The position numbers and the translations under genes were made by a program. Below, piece after piece: positions 25,589 to 38,500 of a stretch of DNA of 64,000 nucleotides (positions are counted from its first letter, which is position 1; each line of letters opens with the position of its first letter). Under the pieces are notes generated by a model that saw only the letters and a program-made list of their open reading frames with translations, searched no databases and was not told the DNA's origin. This stretch comes from Tetragonia tetragonoides. Lineage: Eukaryota; Streptophyta; Magnoliopsida; Caryophyllales; Aizoaceae. Location of the stretch: contig CM076144.1 in the NCBI GenBank assembly GCA_038025085.1, forward strand, positions 21,211,501 to 21,275,500, written 5' to 3'.

Positions 25589-26089
25589 TGTTAGATAATA
25601 TTTTTGGGATATGGGTTAATGGCATAAACAACTCTGAGGCACGCCTAGGGTGCTTTCCTAAAGATTTGATTTGTCCCTATGTGCAACGGGAGAACCAAAA
25701 CAGTCTTTGAGATACAAGGGAGTTCCGTTCCTAACAGCGTCTTGCACTAATGATATTAGGACACTAAGAGACCAAGAAGAAGGCAAAGTTGAGAGATTAG
25801 TGTGCTACATGGTACCAGAATGTTAATCCCTTGTAACCATATCTTAACCATATCCAAGAGACTTGTGGCTCCCTCTATATATAGAAGAATACATGCCCCT
25901 TGTGAACCATTGTGACCTTTCATTTATGTGTCACACATGAAGCATCATGCCTATTAGCATGTGTCTTTTCACCAATAGGCACAATTAAACCATTGTATCT
26001 CTTGGTATAAGACTCCTTCATAAATAGACATGTATGAACCAACATGTCTTTTCACACACTACACATACATGTTGGAAATAATTCCAACA
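25589..26089 (-). repeat. LTR (5' LTR in element orientation)
   Basis: 501 bp, starting TGTTAGATAAT and ending ATTCCAACA. About 96% identical to the partner LTR by visual alignment, with the same length and no indel seen. Confidence 0.9.
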
Positions 26090-26370
26090 CTACAACGGAT
26101 GAGCAAGGGTTTGCATAGAGAGTTTTCGGATGTTATTAAGTATTTACCTTCGACATTATTCTTGTAAGAGGAATAATGTTGTTTAGCAAAATTAGGATCC
26201 ATAATAAGAGAGTTCATTGTCTTACAAACGCACCTGCAAATTAGTAGACTTTTTACGGGAAGCCTTGGTAATATTTCCATCCATAATTCGTGAGGTAAAA
26301 GATCATATATCATCTTTCTCTTCATTGACATGGTGATCATGCTTAATTGACAATGGCAGCCGCTAATATG

Positions 26371-27104
26371 TGTTGGGAAAATACGGATAATTGCGGAATA
26401 ATATTTTTTCTCTCTGTATGATTAAAATGGGCTAAATAAAATATGCGGGAAAATAAATAGATGAGGACACCAGAATTTTAAGTGGAAAACCCTTCAAGAC
26501 GAAGGGAAAAACCACGGGACCTCGGGTTCGGTAAAACTTTCACTATAATAGTAGGATTACAAGATGTCGTCTCTAGTATGAACTAGAGGATATCAAACAA
26601 AGACCTCACCCAGAAAAGGATGGATTACAATAGTATATAATCTCACCAAAACGGTGAAACACTCAAATTATCTCACTTTGTAGTGGCTCTCTCTCACTCT
26701 CTCTCTTTAGAGTGGATGTCTCTCACACTTGTGTATGTGTGGAATGCTTCTCACTTGTTGTTGTGGGTGTACTTCACAACTTGTGGATTGCTTGAATTGA
26801 ATAATTTTGCCTTGTCCAAGTCACCATATATATAGGTGAAGAAGTGAAAGTCTTATGCATCTCTACGTAACTTTAGAGCCTCCACCATTTAGTGCTTGAA
26901 GGTAACATCTTCCCAAGATTTAATAAACAAAGTAGTTTCAAGTTACTTTATTTAATTTCCATCAATGAAGTTAAATGGTGTGCTAAAACCATCTTAAAGT
27001 TACGTGAATTCTTCAACGCCACTTTCACTTCCATTGGTTTTCTTGTTCTTTTCATTTATTTATTTATTGTTGTTGTGACCATCAATAATGAGGGACTCCC
27101 TACA
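26371..27104 (-). repeat. Copia LTR, left copy (734 bp)
   Basis: Starts TGTTGGGAAAAT and ends GACTCCCTACA. This is the uninterrupted copy, against which the right LTR's extra ~530 bp shows as an insertion. Confidence 0.88.
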
Positions 27105-27192
27105 ATCTCCTCCTTCCCGATTTAACTGGGGGGCACCACGACACTGACTCCTTTACAACAATCATCGAATTTCATGGTCGGCACCACTTTGG

Positions 27193-30100
27193 TCAACATG
27201 TCCGGCCAGTATGATCGGTGTGAACTTTATCTAGTTGCAATAGCTTTTCTTCTAGCACATCTGGTATCCAATGATATCGAACATCGATATGTTTTGTACG
27301 AGAGTGATAGGTAGAATTTTTGCCTAAATCTATAGCATTCTGACTATCACACTTCAATACATATCTGTCTTGATCTTGTCCCAACTCACAGAGAAAAATT
27401 TTCATCCATAACATTTTCTTGCACGCTTCTGTAGCTGTGATATACTCTGCCTCTGTTGTGGAAAGAGCGACACACTTTTGGAGCTTCAATTGCCACGACA
27501 CAGCTCTCCCTGCAAAAGTAGTCACATATCCTGATGTTGATTTTCTAGAATCGACATCTCCAGCCATATCTGCATCTGTGTAGCCTTCTAAAACAGGTTT
27601 TCCTTCACCAAAGCACAAACACCTTTTGGTGGTTCCCCGGAGATAACGAAATATCCACTTCACAGCTTCTCAATGTGGTTTTCCGGGGTTAGATAAAAAT
27701 CTGCTTACTGCACCGACTGCATAGATCTGGTTTGGTACATACCATGGCGTACATGAGACTACCAATTGTAGATGAATATGAGACCTTTTCCATTTCTTCT
27801 TTTTCAACCTCATTTCCCGGACTCTGCTGCTTACTTAGCTTGAAATGACCGGCTAACGGAACACTGACATGCTTGGCCTTGTGCAGGTTGAATCTTTCAA
27901 GAACCTTCTCAGTGTAGCGTTCTTGAGATAGCCATAATAACTTCTTGGAACAGTCTCGTGTGATCTTCATTCCAAGGATCTGCTTTGCTGGTCCCAAATC
28001 TTTCATGGCGAATGACTTGCTTAGGGCATTCTTAAGAGCTGCAATTTTCTTCTTATCTTGCCCAACAATCAACATATCATCTACATATAGCAAAAGTATG
28101 ATGAAATCGCCACTATCATTAGAGCTGTCAATGTTTGACACGACACGACAACACGACACGAAATTTGTGAGATAAACACAAACAAGACACGACACGAACA
28201 CGAATAAACCGAATCAGACACGAATACACAAATTTGTCTCAAAATTTAATTATTATCATTTTCATATTAAATTTGTCTATTTTGAGATTTACACGAAACC
28301 AAACACAACATGACCCAACACGAACTATTTGACAACTCTAACTATCATACCTCTTCACGAAAACACAATGATCTGCGTGGGTCTTTTTGAAATTGTATTG
28401 AGTCATGAAAGAATCAAACTTCTTGTACCATGACTTTGGTGCTTGCTTTAGACCATAGAGGCTCTTTTTCAATCAACATACCATGTGTTCTTTACCCGGT
28501 TCTTCAAACCCCTCGGGTTGCTCCATGTATATATCTCTTCCTCTAGGTCTCCATGTAAGAAAGCAGTTTTGACGTCGAGCTGTTCGATCTCCAAGTCTAG
28601 GCTGGCGGCTAGACCGAGAACTGCTAGGAGAGATGATATCTTTACCACCGGAGAGAATATCTCATCAAAATCAATACCCTTCTTCTGGTTGCAGCCCTTG
28701 ACCACGATCCTGACTTTGTATCTGGGCTTTGGGTTGCTTTCTCCGGCTTTGATCTTGTACTCCCATTTGTTTTCAAATGATCATAAGTGTGATTCTCATG
28801 CAAGGATTGCATCTCCTCTTGCATGGCTTTCTTCCATTCCTCTCTCTGAGGATCATTTATGGCCTCATCGTAGCATTGAGGCTCTCCGTCATCCGTGAGT
28901 GTCACATACTCGTTTGAGGATATCTGGTGGAAGGTCTTCTCTCTTTGGTTGATCTTCGCAACTCAGGTTGTTGAACTGGCTCACAAGACTCGACAGGCTC
29001 TTCATCATTTGTCTTTGTCAAGGACTCCTCTATTTCTTCCATTGAGGGCTTGCCTGGATCAGACATGTCACCAGTTTCATCATCATTGGTATCACCTTCT
29101 TGTTCCCTATCATCATGATGTGGTACAGGGGATGACTCATCATCTCGTCGAGGGCTAACTCTGGGCTTCTCTGCCTCCTTGGTGTCTTCGATGTTCTGGT
29201 CTTCGAAGAACACAACATCTCGACTTCTTACTATTCTTCTACTCACAGAATCCCATAGGCGATATCCAAACTCATCTTTTGGTGAGCGAATGTAGATACA
29301 TTGTTTTGTCTTTGAATCGAGCTTTGATCTTTCGTCCTTGGGGATGTGGACAAATGCTCGACAGCCAAATACCTTGAACTGGTCATATAAGACCTTTCTT
29401 CCCATCCATACCTCCTCTGGGATATCTCCATCCAAAGGAACTGAGGGAGAATGGTTGATTATGTCGACGGCTGTATTGACGGCTTCTCCCCAGAATGACT
29501 TGGGGAGTTTGGCATGAGATAGCATGCAACGAAATCTTTCCTCGATCGTGCGATTCACTGAGCTACACCATTCAGTTGTGGTGTTTTTGGTGGTGTCTTC
29601 TTGAGCCTTATACCATATGACTTGCAATAGGCTTCGAAGGGGCCACAATACTCTCCACTGTTATCTGAACGGACACATTTGAGCTTTCGGCCAGTCTCTC
29701 ATTCCACCCTGGCATGGAACTCTTTGAAATCCTCGAATACCTGGTCTTTTGTTTTTAACAAAGACACCCATACCTTTCTCGTGACAAAGTATAATGCACC
29801 ACCAAGAGATTTCTCAGTCATTGAACACACATCAGTATGCACCAAATCAAGAACATGATTTCTTCTATGTGGCTGGCTAGGTCTGCTGAATGAGACTCTA
29901 TGTTATTTTTCAGCCAAACAAGGGTGCATGGCTTTAGTGTTTTACCTTTCACACTTGAGAGGATCTCTTTTCTCGCGAGGATTTGTAATCCCTTCTCGCT
30001 CATGTGCCCTAACCTCTTGTGCCACAGTTCTAAGCACGATTCATCATGGGCAACATTAACTTCTCCCTTACACAACTTTGCTTGTGTGAAGTACAATGAA

Positions 30101-31338
30101 CCTTCTTTTCGTCCTCTTGCGATGATCAGGTTGTTTCTTGGCCAAACTGGTTAAGGTAACCGGCATCATCTAACTTCCCGATTGACATTAGGTTGAGGCG
30201 CATATCTGGAACATGCCTCACATCCATCAACACAAGTTCACATCCCGTGTTGGTTATCATAACAACATTGCCTATCCCCATGATCTTGCTGGTCACTTTG
30301 TTTCCCATTTTGACATTACCAAAGTCTCCGCTTTTGGTAGCTCGAAAAGAATTCTTCATGTGGGGTGACATGGAAAGATGCTCCTGAATCAATAACCCAT
30401 GTGCTACTGTCTTCGGCAATGTTAAGGTAGTTGTCTTCCTCAAATAGAAAGACATCATCAAAATCCTCCTTTGTCGCCACAACAGTTGTGTTGTTCTCTT
30501 CTTCCTTATTCTTCTTTGGGTCGATTTGGTCAGGCTTGACATTTTCGGCCTTTTGATCTCTCTTGAGATTTTGGCATTATGGCTTCTTGTGACCCGGCTT
30601 GCCACAATAGTAGCAAGTGACTCTTGGGCATGACTTTGATCGTCCTCTCGACTTGTCACGACCTCTTGTCTGACTTCTTCCACGGGTTTCATTTCTACTC
30701 CTGGGCTTGACAACATTGGCCTCAGAGTGGGAGGAGATACCACGTTTCTTCCTTCTCGACTCTTCGTTCATTAGGCTGTCTGAGACGGTATCAGTGGTGA
30801 GTTTACCTTCTGGTGCCGAGTTGCTAAGTGTCACTACGAGAGTGTCCCAATTCTCTGGTAATGAACTTAGAAACAACAAGGCTTGTAACTCATCATCGAT
30901 TTTCATTTCGATCTTTCCAAGGTGATTGATAATCCCCTTGAAGGTGTTGAGATGTTCGATCATATTCTGACCATGTCTATACTCCAACTTCACCAGTCGT
31001 CTTACCAAATGAGCCTTGTTTCGGGGTGTCTTTTTCTGAATCATGGACTCTAGTTTTTTCCATAACTCGAAGGCATTGGTGTAAGTTGAGACGTGCTCGA
31101 ACAAGCTTCGATCAATGAACTTGCGAATCATAGCCACCGCTTTTCTATTTAAAAGTGTCCAATCTTCATCGGACTTTTCTGCCGGCTTCTTCTCGGTTGT
31201 GACTGGCTCGTGCAAATCTTTGCAATATAAATGGTCCTCCATCATCGGTTTCCAATAGGAATAATTCTCCGCGGTTAGTTTAAACATGTCACCATCCTGA
31301 GTGACGCTCGACTCCATTTTTAAATCACACAAGAACAT
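27193..31338 (-). pseudogene. Copia gag-pol remnant
   Basis: Reading on the minus strand, gag (31338-30577) holds a UBN2-like capsid region and a zinc knuckle, CYYCGKPGHKK; an in-frame TAA falls within the knuckle. The protease motif DSGAS lies near 30400 in a different frame from its flanks. The GAG-pre-integrase block ELWHKRLGHMSEKGL is at 30096-29818, followed by integrase C-terminal sequence (29648-28902: AKLPKSFWGEAVNTA). RT spans 28905-27689 with LDVKTAFLHGDLEEE and the catalytic YVDD (about 28077-28088). RNase H (27663-27193) has ALSTTEAEY and SRTKHIDVRYH. The layout and motifs resemble the Tork/Tnt1-type lineage, but that is a judgement from memory. At least five frame breaks plus a MITE insertion make it non-functional. 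Confidence 0.88.
28120..28340. mobile_element. hAT-type MITE inserted in the copia RT (221 bp)
   Basis: The termini TAGAGCTGTCAA and TTGACAACTCTA are inverted with one mismatch, and an exact 8-bp duplication, ACTATCAT (28112-28119 and 28341-28348), flanks them. The interior has CACGACACGA-type subterminal repeats. It sits about 32 nt from the YVDD codons, splitting the RT reading frame. Confidence 0.9.
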
Positions 31339-31362
31339 TTTATGGTCTATAAAAAAAACCTC

Positions 31363-31374
31363 GCTCTGATACCA
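31363..31374 (-). other. Copia primer-binding site (initiator Met-tRNA)
   Basis: The minus strand reads TGGTATCAGAGC directly next to the right LTR, the standard plant retrotransposon priming sequence. Confidence 0.9.
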
Positions 31375-31375
31375 C

Positions 31376-32631
<1,256 letters not shown>

Positions 32632-33124
32632 ATATGTTTGTTTCAATAATCCCTAATGAGAGAACTTCAATTGAGACTTGAAAAAAACCTTTTTCTCTCC
32701 TTTTTCTGTAGGTCAATTGAGTATTCCTCTATGATTTCGAGTTTCCAGTACCTTTAGTTCTTGGGCTTGCTGGGGGGCCTTGGCTTTGTAGTTGTTTGGT
32801 TTGGCCTGTATATAAAGGGGTGAAAGTTTGGATTTTTGCCAAATCCAAATCGAAAAATTTTGGATTCGTAATTTTGAATCCAAATCCAATCCGAATTAAA
32901 ATTGGATTCTGAATTTTGAGTCCGAATCCAAATTCGAATTATTTTAAAAAATCCGATCCAATCCGATTTATCCAAAATTTTAAAATATCTTCGCAAAAAT
33001 CTTTAAGTTCCACTGTAAAATGCGAGAGTGGGTGGAAGGGGCGAACTGAGAGAGAGAGAGGGGGGAGGATTTAAACTAGGATATGAGAGTGAAAATGGGA
33101 GTTTAGACTTTTTTTTGATTGAAT

Positions 33125-35112
33125 TAGGGATGACAATGGGGCGGGACGGTAGTGGATATAGATATATCCATACCCATACCTACCAAGCTTCAGCCTAACC
33201 GCCAACCGCCTGATCCCCGTCACGGGTCAGGACCCCCAAAACCATCCCCGCCCCAACGGGTGTACATGAAAACCACAACCGCCCCACTAACCCGCCTGAT
33301 ATCCAAGCCCGCTTAAAACCCGCCCCAAATCCACCTGAAACCCACCCCAAATCCACTGGCCTTAAACAAAGCCTTTTGATACAATTTCAAAATTACAGTG
33401 TCATTATTACAAGTTACAAACAACAAAACTACAATCCATTTGAGCTAATTTAACAAATTGTATCACTGATCAATATTACAAACACTTGGGATATTCAATC
33501 AGAATCAATACAAGTTACTCCACTAGCTCCGATATCACAATCGTCCTCATCTTCCTCCAATTCCTCAAGCACTTGGGGATACTCAAATCTCTTTCAATTC
33601 ACCTACAATTATATGAAATTAACTAAAGATCAATATATAAAAAATGATTAGTAAAATCAATCAGAAACTTGGTTTTATTTCACCAATTTACAAAGCAGTA
33701 ACATCAACATCAACATCAACATTACCCCAGTGCCTCCAAAGAGGCTCCCGCCTAGGCAGGGTAAGGGGGGGTCGGTTGTACGCAGCCTTACCCCTGTGAG
33801 AGTCTCACAGAGAGGCTGTTTCCGTTTGACCCGAGATCCAAAGAACGACGACCATCGGCAACTTCACAATCAATAAGAAGTGCCGACAGTTTTATGAGCC
33901 ATTTTACTTTAGTCCATTATTTTTTGAAGCCAAAAAGTAGTTAAGCTTTTGGCCCCACTGGAAATGGTGGACATAAAGGCCACACATCTTTTTATCATGT
34001 ATATATGCTTAAAATGCTAGCACTAGCAACTTTGAGTAAAATGGACTATTATCAAGATTCTGAGCAAATATGTGCATCATCGCCTTTCAATTCAAATTTG
34101 AAAGTAGTTAAATTAACTAGGCCAAAAGGAATTGATACCATTAGCATTTATTCAAAAATAAGACAGCCTAAACTTGAACCAATAGACCAAGTCACCAACA
34201 AGAGTATACTGACCAAAACCAGACATTAAGAACAATTCTTAATTTGTGCCTAAAAGGTTGGTGACCCAAGTTATAGAAGATTGATTCTTAAGATGATAAC
34301 AAATTGACTCCTAGGACTAGAACCAAATGAATATCAGTAACCTAGGACTAAAACTCCATTAGCAAAATAACATTCACAACTACATCATCGTCCTCTCAAA
34401 CACTTTGAATCCTAAATTCCAATAAGCATTGCACAACAAACATGACCCAGAAACAAAACTCCAAGTTGACTACTACAAATAATATATTTAAATCAATATC
34501 ACTTGACTACTCCAAATAAAGACTACTCCAAGCAACTGACGACCAATCTTCCCTTTTGGTTTACTTCCTTGAATTTATGATTTATCCCAAATAATAAATA
34601 AAGACCACTCCAAATAACCCCTAGCTTATCAGAAGTTGATTAAGAAAAGGACATTAGATTGAATAAGATACCATAACCCTCCAAAATTGTTTCTAAATAC
34701 CCTAGATTCAATTATCAATCAACACTAAAACAGCAAAAAAGCCAACAAAACAACCAAAATAGTGAGCTTAGATTAAAAAAATTAACAATGAAACCAAAGA
34801 GTGAGAGTACAGCATTACCTTAGTTGTGAGAAGATCAGAAAAGATCTCAATAACTGCAAACAAACACAAACCCAAAAAAAAAAAAACTTCAATATTTGTT
34901 AATCAACATGATAAACAAAACATTAACAACATTTGTTGAAATTAAAGCATTACCTTTGTGAGAATATCTGAAATTGTTTGACTAATTCATTTTAATTTCG
35001 TGGTACATTCGAAACTAGGTCAAGTAGTGAAGAAGAAGAGTAAGAATGAGACTTTGAGAGGTTGTTGTTGTTGAAGAAGAAGAAGAAAACGAGGGGTGAG
35101 ATGGCTGCCAGT

Positions 35113-35148
<36 letters not shown>

Positions 35149-35551
35149 TGACTGCAAATTGCCCAAAAACAAAAAAACCCCTAGACTAGCGAAAGAGAGT
35201 AAGAGAAAGAGACGGAGAAAAAAATGGAACTAGCTGAATTATTAAATTTTTTTTTTCTATATTTTTTAGTTAGATAGATAAGTTTTTTTTATATAAGAAT
35301 TACATTGTTTTATAATTTTTTAAGTGGGCATGAGGCGGGTATACGGGTATAAGGCGGGGCGGATAAGCGGGTATAAGGTGGGGCGGGTCCCGACGGGTAT
35401 CCACTGGGGAGCAATCCAAACCACACCCGCCCCATCCCCGTGGCGGGTTTGCTTTCCCAAAACCATCCCCACCTGACGCTTCCCTATCCCCGCCCCAACT
35501 GGGGCGGATGCGGGGCGGTATCCACCTGTACCCGCCCTACTGTCATCCCTA
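33125..35551. mobile_element. Non-autonomous hAT-like element with GC-rich ends (2.4 kb)
   Basis: The termini TAGGGATGACAATGGGG and, from the right end, TAGGGATGACAGTAGGG are inverted repeats. An exact 8-bp duplication, GATTGAAT (33117-33124 and 35552-35559), flanks them. The subterminal 150-250 bp on both sides are packed with CCCGCCCC / GGGGCGGG motifs, in sharp contrast to the AT-rich middle. They are probable transposase-binding repeats. No transposase ORF is visible. The interior carries a SINE (about 33700-33900) and a (GA)n run at about 35117-35142. Confidence 0.85.
33697..33900 (-). mobile_element. Au-type SINE copy, minus orientation
   Basis: On the minus strand, a B-box-like CGGGTCAAACGG is followed by GGAAACAGCCTCTCTGTGAG, GGGGTAAGGCTGCGTACA and GCACTGGGGTAATG, with a (TTGATG)n tail. 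This order resembles the widespread plant Au SINE family as I remember it. The 5' part looks truncated or degenerate. The family name needs a database comparison. Confidence 0.55.
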
Positions 35552-36217
35552 GATTGAATGCATTAGAAAGAGAGTAAAGTGCAAACATTATTAGGGTTTT
35601 GAGATTTTATGAAAATGGCTTTTTTTTTAAATGGAATGATAAGAAACGACATGAAATTGTACTAAGCGGAACAGATTGTGTAATAGAATATGAGTCAGAC
35701 AAAATAAGAAATAGAAGGGATGCATCATAGAACAGAATAAACAAAGTTGAACGGAATGCAATATAGCGTGGAAACGAAGAAAAGAACAAGGTTAACTAAA
35801 CTAGCAATAGTTGGATTTTTTTTAAAACTATATATGTATGTGTATTGAAAGACATAAAATTAAATTTTATAGATTATTGAAAGCAATTTGGTTTGGACTC
35901 CAAAGGGTCGAGTCCGAATCCAAATCCAAAGTCCAGATTTTTTTTAGTCCGAATTCAATCCAAATTTTCAAAAGTCCAATCCAAATTGACTAATTATGTT
36001 TGGTTTGGTTTAGAAGGATTTTATCCGAATAAGTTTTATCCCTACCTATTACTAAAGCCTAGTAACCAACAAGTGGTTGAATTGATTGTTACTAATTCCA
36101 TACTCTCATTTTTTCAAGCAACAATTTCATTTTAAAATTTTTTTTAAGCAATGGCAATGATTTTTATTGTAAAAAGAAAAACTATTTGTTGGGAACCTTA
36201 GCACTTTTTTATTCTTA

Positions 36218-36469
36218 GGGTGCGTTTGCTAGAGCTGAATTTACCAGAACTGAACTGAACATCACTAAACTGGATACTACTGAACTGAACTGGACACAAC
36301 TAAATTGTATTGAACACAATTTGATATGTGAGACAAAAAATATGTTTCTGAACTCAGCACCACTGAACTGAACTCGACATCATTTAATTGAATTTGAAAT
36401 CACTGAACTGACTCCTGAACTGAACTGAACTGAATTGAACTGACCGAGTAAGCTCTATCAAACGCACCC
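36218..36469. mobile_element. Tourist-like MITE (252 bp) with CTGAACTGAA repeats
   Basis: GGGTGCGTTTGCTAGAGCT and, in complement, GGGTGCGTTTGATAGAGCT form inverted termini with one mismatch, flanked by TTA duplications (36215-36217 and 36470-36472). The interior is mostly ACTGAACTGAAC-type repeats. Confidence 0.85.
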
Positions 36470-36813
36470 TTAGTGAGTTGACCCAATGTTAATAAGATTA
36501 ATCTAGTCCTGACCCAAATGATTAATGATGAAGCCTAGAGCTAATCAAGGACGAGCCAATCAATGGCACCCGCCCATTCATCCCGAAAAATGGGTGGTTA
36601 TGAATAAGGTGTTTGTGTAAATTTATAGGAATCTGACTCGTGAGTTCGACTCAAACCCACCTGTCGCCCCTGTTCATGGGCTTAAAAGATACATCCGACC
36701 CAACCCACGTCCGACCCAAGCCCTTTTTGACCAGCTCAATGATGAACCTATAGTTCCAACCCAAAAATATACAAATAAAAATAAAAAAGTGATTTTAGAT
36801 GCAATAATACTAG

Positions 36814-37265
36814 CGTTGTTCAAAAGAATGTGAATCTGACCATTCGATTTGAAAAATACGAAACTCCAATCCGAAAATATCGGAATATTGTATATCCGGA
36901 ATCTCGGATACAGATTCGGTCATTCGGATACCAACTTCAAAAATTTTGGATATCCGAAAACATTGAAGGTTCGATTAGTTTCGGATATTTTTGATTTGGA
37001 TGTCTGAAACATTTTGAAATTATCCGAATAATATCAGAAACTTTTGAATAGTTAGGATTCACACATCCGGAATACCCAAAAATATCTAGAATATCCGAAA
37101 AATAACCAAATTAAAATCAACTTAAATCAGAAAAAAAAAACCCTTTTCGGATACCCGATATCCGCGTATCCGTCTCCAAAACTACGGATATGGATTCGGA
37201 TACCAAATTCACTATCTGAAATTTTGGATATCCTAGATACGGATATCCGCTCATAAACAACCCTA
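36814..37265. mobile_element. MITE with TATCCGAAT repeats, hAT-like ends
   Basis: The left end TAGCGTTGTTCA and the right end (complement) TAGGGTTGTTTA resemble the termini of the element at 49.0-50.7 kb. The interior is filled with inverted CGGATATCCG / TTCGGAT motifs. No clear 8-bp duplication remains. Confidence 0.5.
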
Positions 37266-38227
37266 CATAAGAATCATATAATCTTCCCCTTAACAATTTC
37301 TATGATGTTTTTTTTTCTTTTTTTTGGGGTTGATTTGAAATCGGGGGATCTAGCTTTTAAGTATCGGGTAACCCCTCACTAAGAAGGTTTTCCATCTCTT
37401 GAGATAATCAATAGGGGAAAAAATAGCTTTCTCATGAGCAATATAGGTTTTTTTTCCAAATAAATAAAGAAAATATAGTTTGTTGTTGGTTAGGGGGCTG
37501 GGAGACGGTGGTTCATGCTTGTACGTGATAGTTGCAAATTGTAAGTCTTTGGTTGTGAGTTTTTTTTTATCTCTTTGTGAAAATCTTAGTTGTAGTTAAC
37601 TTTTCTACTTATAGTTATCTATTTAATTATCGATATAGAGTCCGTTTTGGGAGGTTGTAGTTTAATTTGCCGAAGTCTTTTTAGTGGTTGCCAACTATTG
37701 AAGGATTTGCAAATCATTGTAGCATGGCCAATCTCAGCCATCCATTTAAGAATCAAAATTTCGTAGCCCTTGATTGTAATATTTATTTGATTTGGTCAAA
37801 AGTATTTATATTATTTAGGTTGCAATATTGAAAATAGGTATTGAATTTTCGAAAATCAATATTCGAATTTCCGAAATTAAATATTCAATTTTTCGAAAAT
37901 CATTTTTGAAAATTACGAAATTAATTTTCTCAAAAATTGAAAAATTGGAAAATAGGAAAAAAAACCGAAATAGTAAATAAAGGTGAATATTCAATTTAAT
38001 CAACCACTTATGAAATTGGCTATGGAGGACTTCATCCTCATCATTGATTGGATTGTTCAAGGTTTAAGCTCCATCCATGTTAGAATGAAAACATTGATGA
38101 AGGTGAATTTGAAGGCTTCAAAGGGAAGAAGAAGAAGGCTTCACAGGGAAGAAGAAGACGCACTCATGAATATGACTTGAAGCAACATTTGGGTTTATTA
38201 GATTTTTACGCATAAGTTTATTAAAAA
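37266..38227. other. Intergenic, no gene
   Basis: AT-rich. A cluster of AATATTCGAATTT / GAAAATCAATATTCG palindromic strings lies at 37830-37960. No coding sequence I can support. Confidence 0.45.
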
Positions 38228-38230
38228 GTA

Positions 38231-38300
38231 AGGCGTGAGTCTCGAACCCGAGACCTCAGGCATGTATTAGCTTGTCTCAACAACCGGGGCACGCTATCCG
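38231..38300 (-). repeat. tRNA-like, SINE-head-like sequence
   Basis: On the minus strand, a B box, GGGTTCGAGACT, follows a plausible A box, TAGCGTGCCCCGG, at tRNA-like spacing. No cloverleaf with paired acceptor stem is evident, so this is more likely a SINE fragment than a working tRNA. Confidence 0.35.
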
Positions 38301-38337
38301 TTTGGTTATTTAGTTGAACATAAATCTATTTTAAGTA

Positions 38338-38500
38338 AACTGCTACAGCGCATTTAGTTTAGTTTACTCTATTGTTTAGTTTAGTCCATAGTAATGTTTT
38401 CCATCTAAATACGTTCTGTTTGATGATAAATACATGTCTTTGAATTTCATAGTCCTGCTTCTGATCATGCTTTGAATATTACCATAATTCCCTGGGCTGC
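38338..38500 (+). repeat. Dispersed repeat shared with an intron of Ulp1 B (53526-53690)
   Basis: Blocks AGTAAACTGCTA, AGCGCATTTAGTTTAGTT and TCATAGTCCTGCTTCTGAT occur in the same order at both places. At 53.5 kb the sequence lies in the intron before the catalytic-Cys exon. The matching intron of Ulp1 A (41382-41588) lacks it, so a small mobile repeat is at least as likely as a remnant of a third gene copy. Confidence 0.6.

Larger units (their letters stand above)
22283..26089 (-). mobile_element. Non-autonomous LTR retrotransposon with no coding capacity (3.8 kb)
   Basis: Two 501-bp LTRs (22283-22783 and 25589-26089) begin TG and end CA. They are flanked by the 5-bp duplication CTACA (22278-22282 and 26090-26094). 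The 2805-bp interior has no ORF resembling gag, protease, RT or integrase, so the element must have been mobilised by another. Orientation is minus: TATAAATAGAGGGAG reads on the minus strand in each LTR, and a purine-rich GGTTGGGGAT abuts the left LTR on that strand, as a polypurine tract should. I do not recognise the primer-binding site next to the right LTR (it does not match the initiator Met-tRNA). By eye the LTRs differ at about 18 of 501 positions. Confidence 0.9.
21405..26340 (-). pseudogene. F-box protein gene, split by an LTR element and frameshifted
   Basis: This was an SCF ubiquitin-ligase substrate receptor of the plant F-box/FBA type. The 5' part (26340-26095) encodes an F-box, LPHELWMEILPRLPVKSLL then CRCVC, at about residues 14-50. 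The 3' part (22282-21405) encodes an F-box-associated beta-propeller-like region with the family motifs VILWNPSIRKI and GFGFDIVNNDYKLV. The halves are separated by the LTR element 22283-26089. When the element and one copy of its CTACA duplication are discounted, the reading frame passes without a break from LLIRCS to TTLREL, so insertion broke one continuous exon. Three further frameshifts lie near 22075, 21880 and 21607. The gene is therefore dead even without the insertion. The C-terminus ends at a stop at 21405-21407. Confidence 0.85.
32816..36047. mobile_element. Possible outer MITE-like element containing the hAT-like element below
   Basis: Both 32816-33000 and 35880-36047 are dense in AATCCAAATCC / AAATCCGAAT-type repeats. 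The outer ends (GGGGTGAAAG and, in complement, GGTAGGGATAAAAC) are weakly inverted. They could be the two ends of one transposon interrupted by the 2.4-kb element at 33125-35551. No convincing target duplication is visible. Confidence 0.3.
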
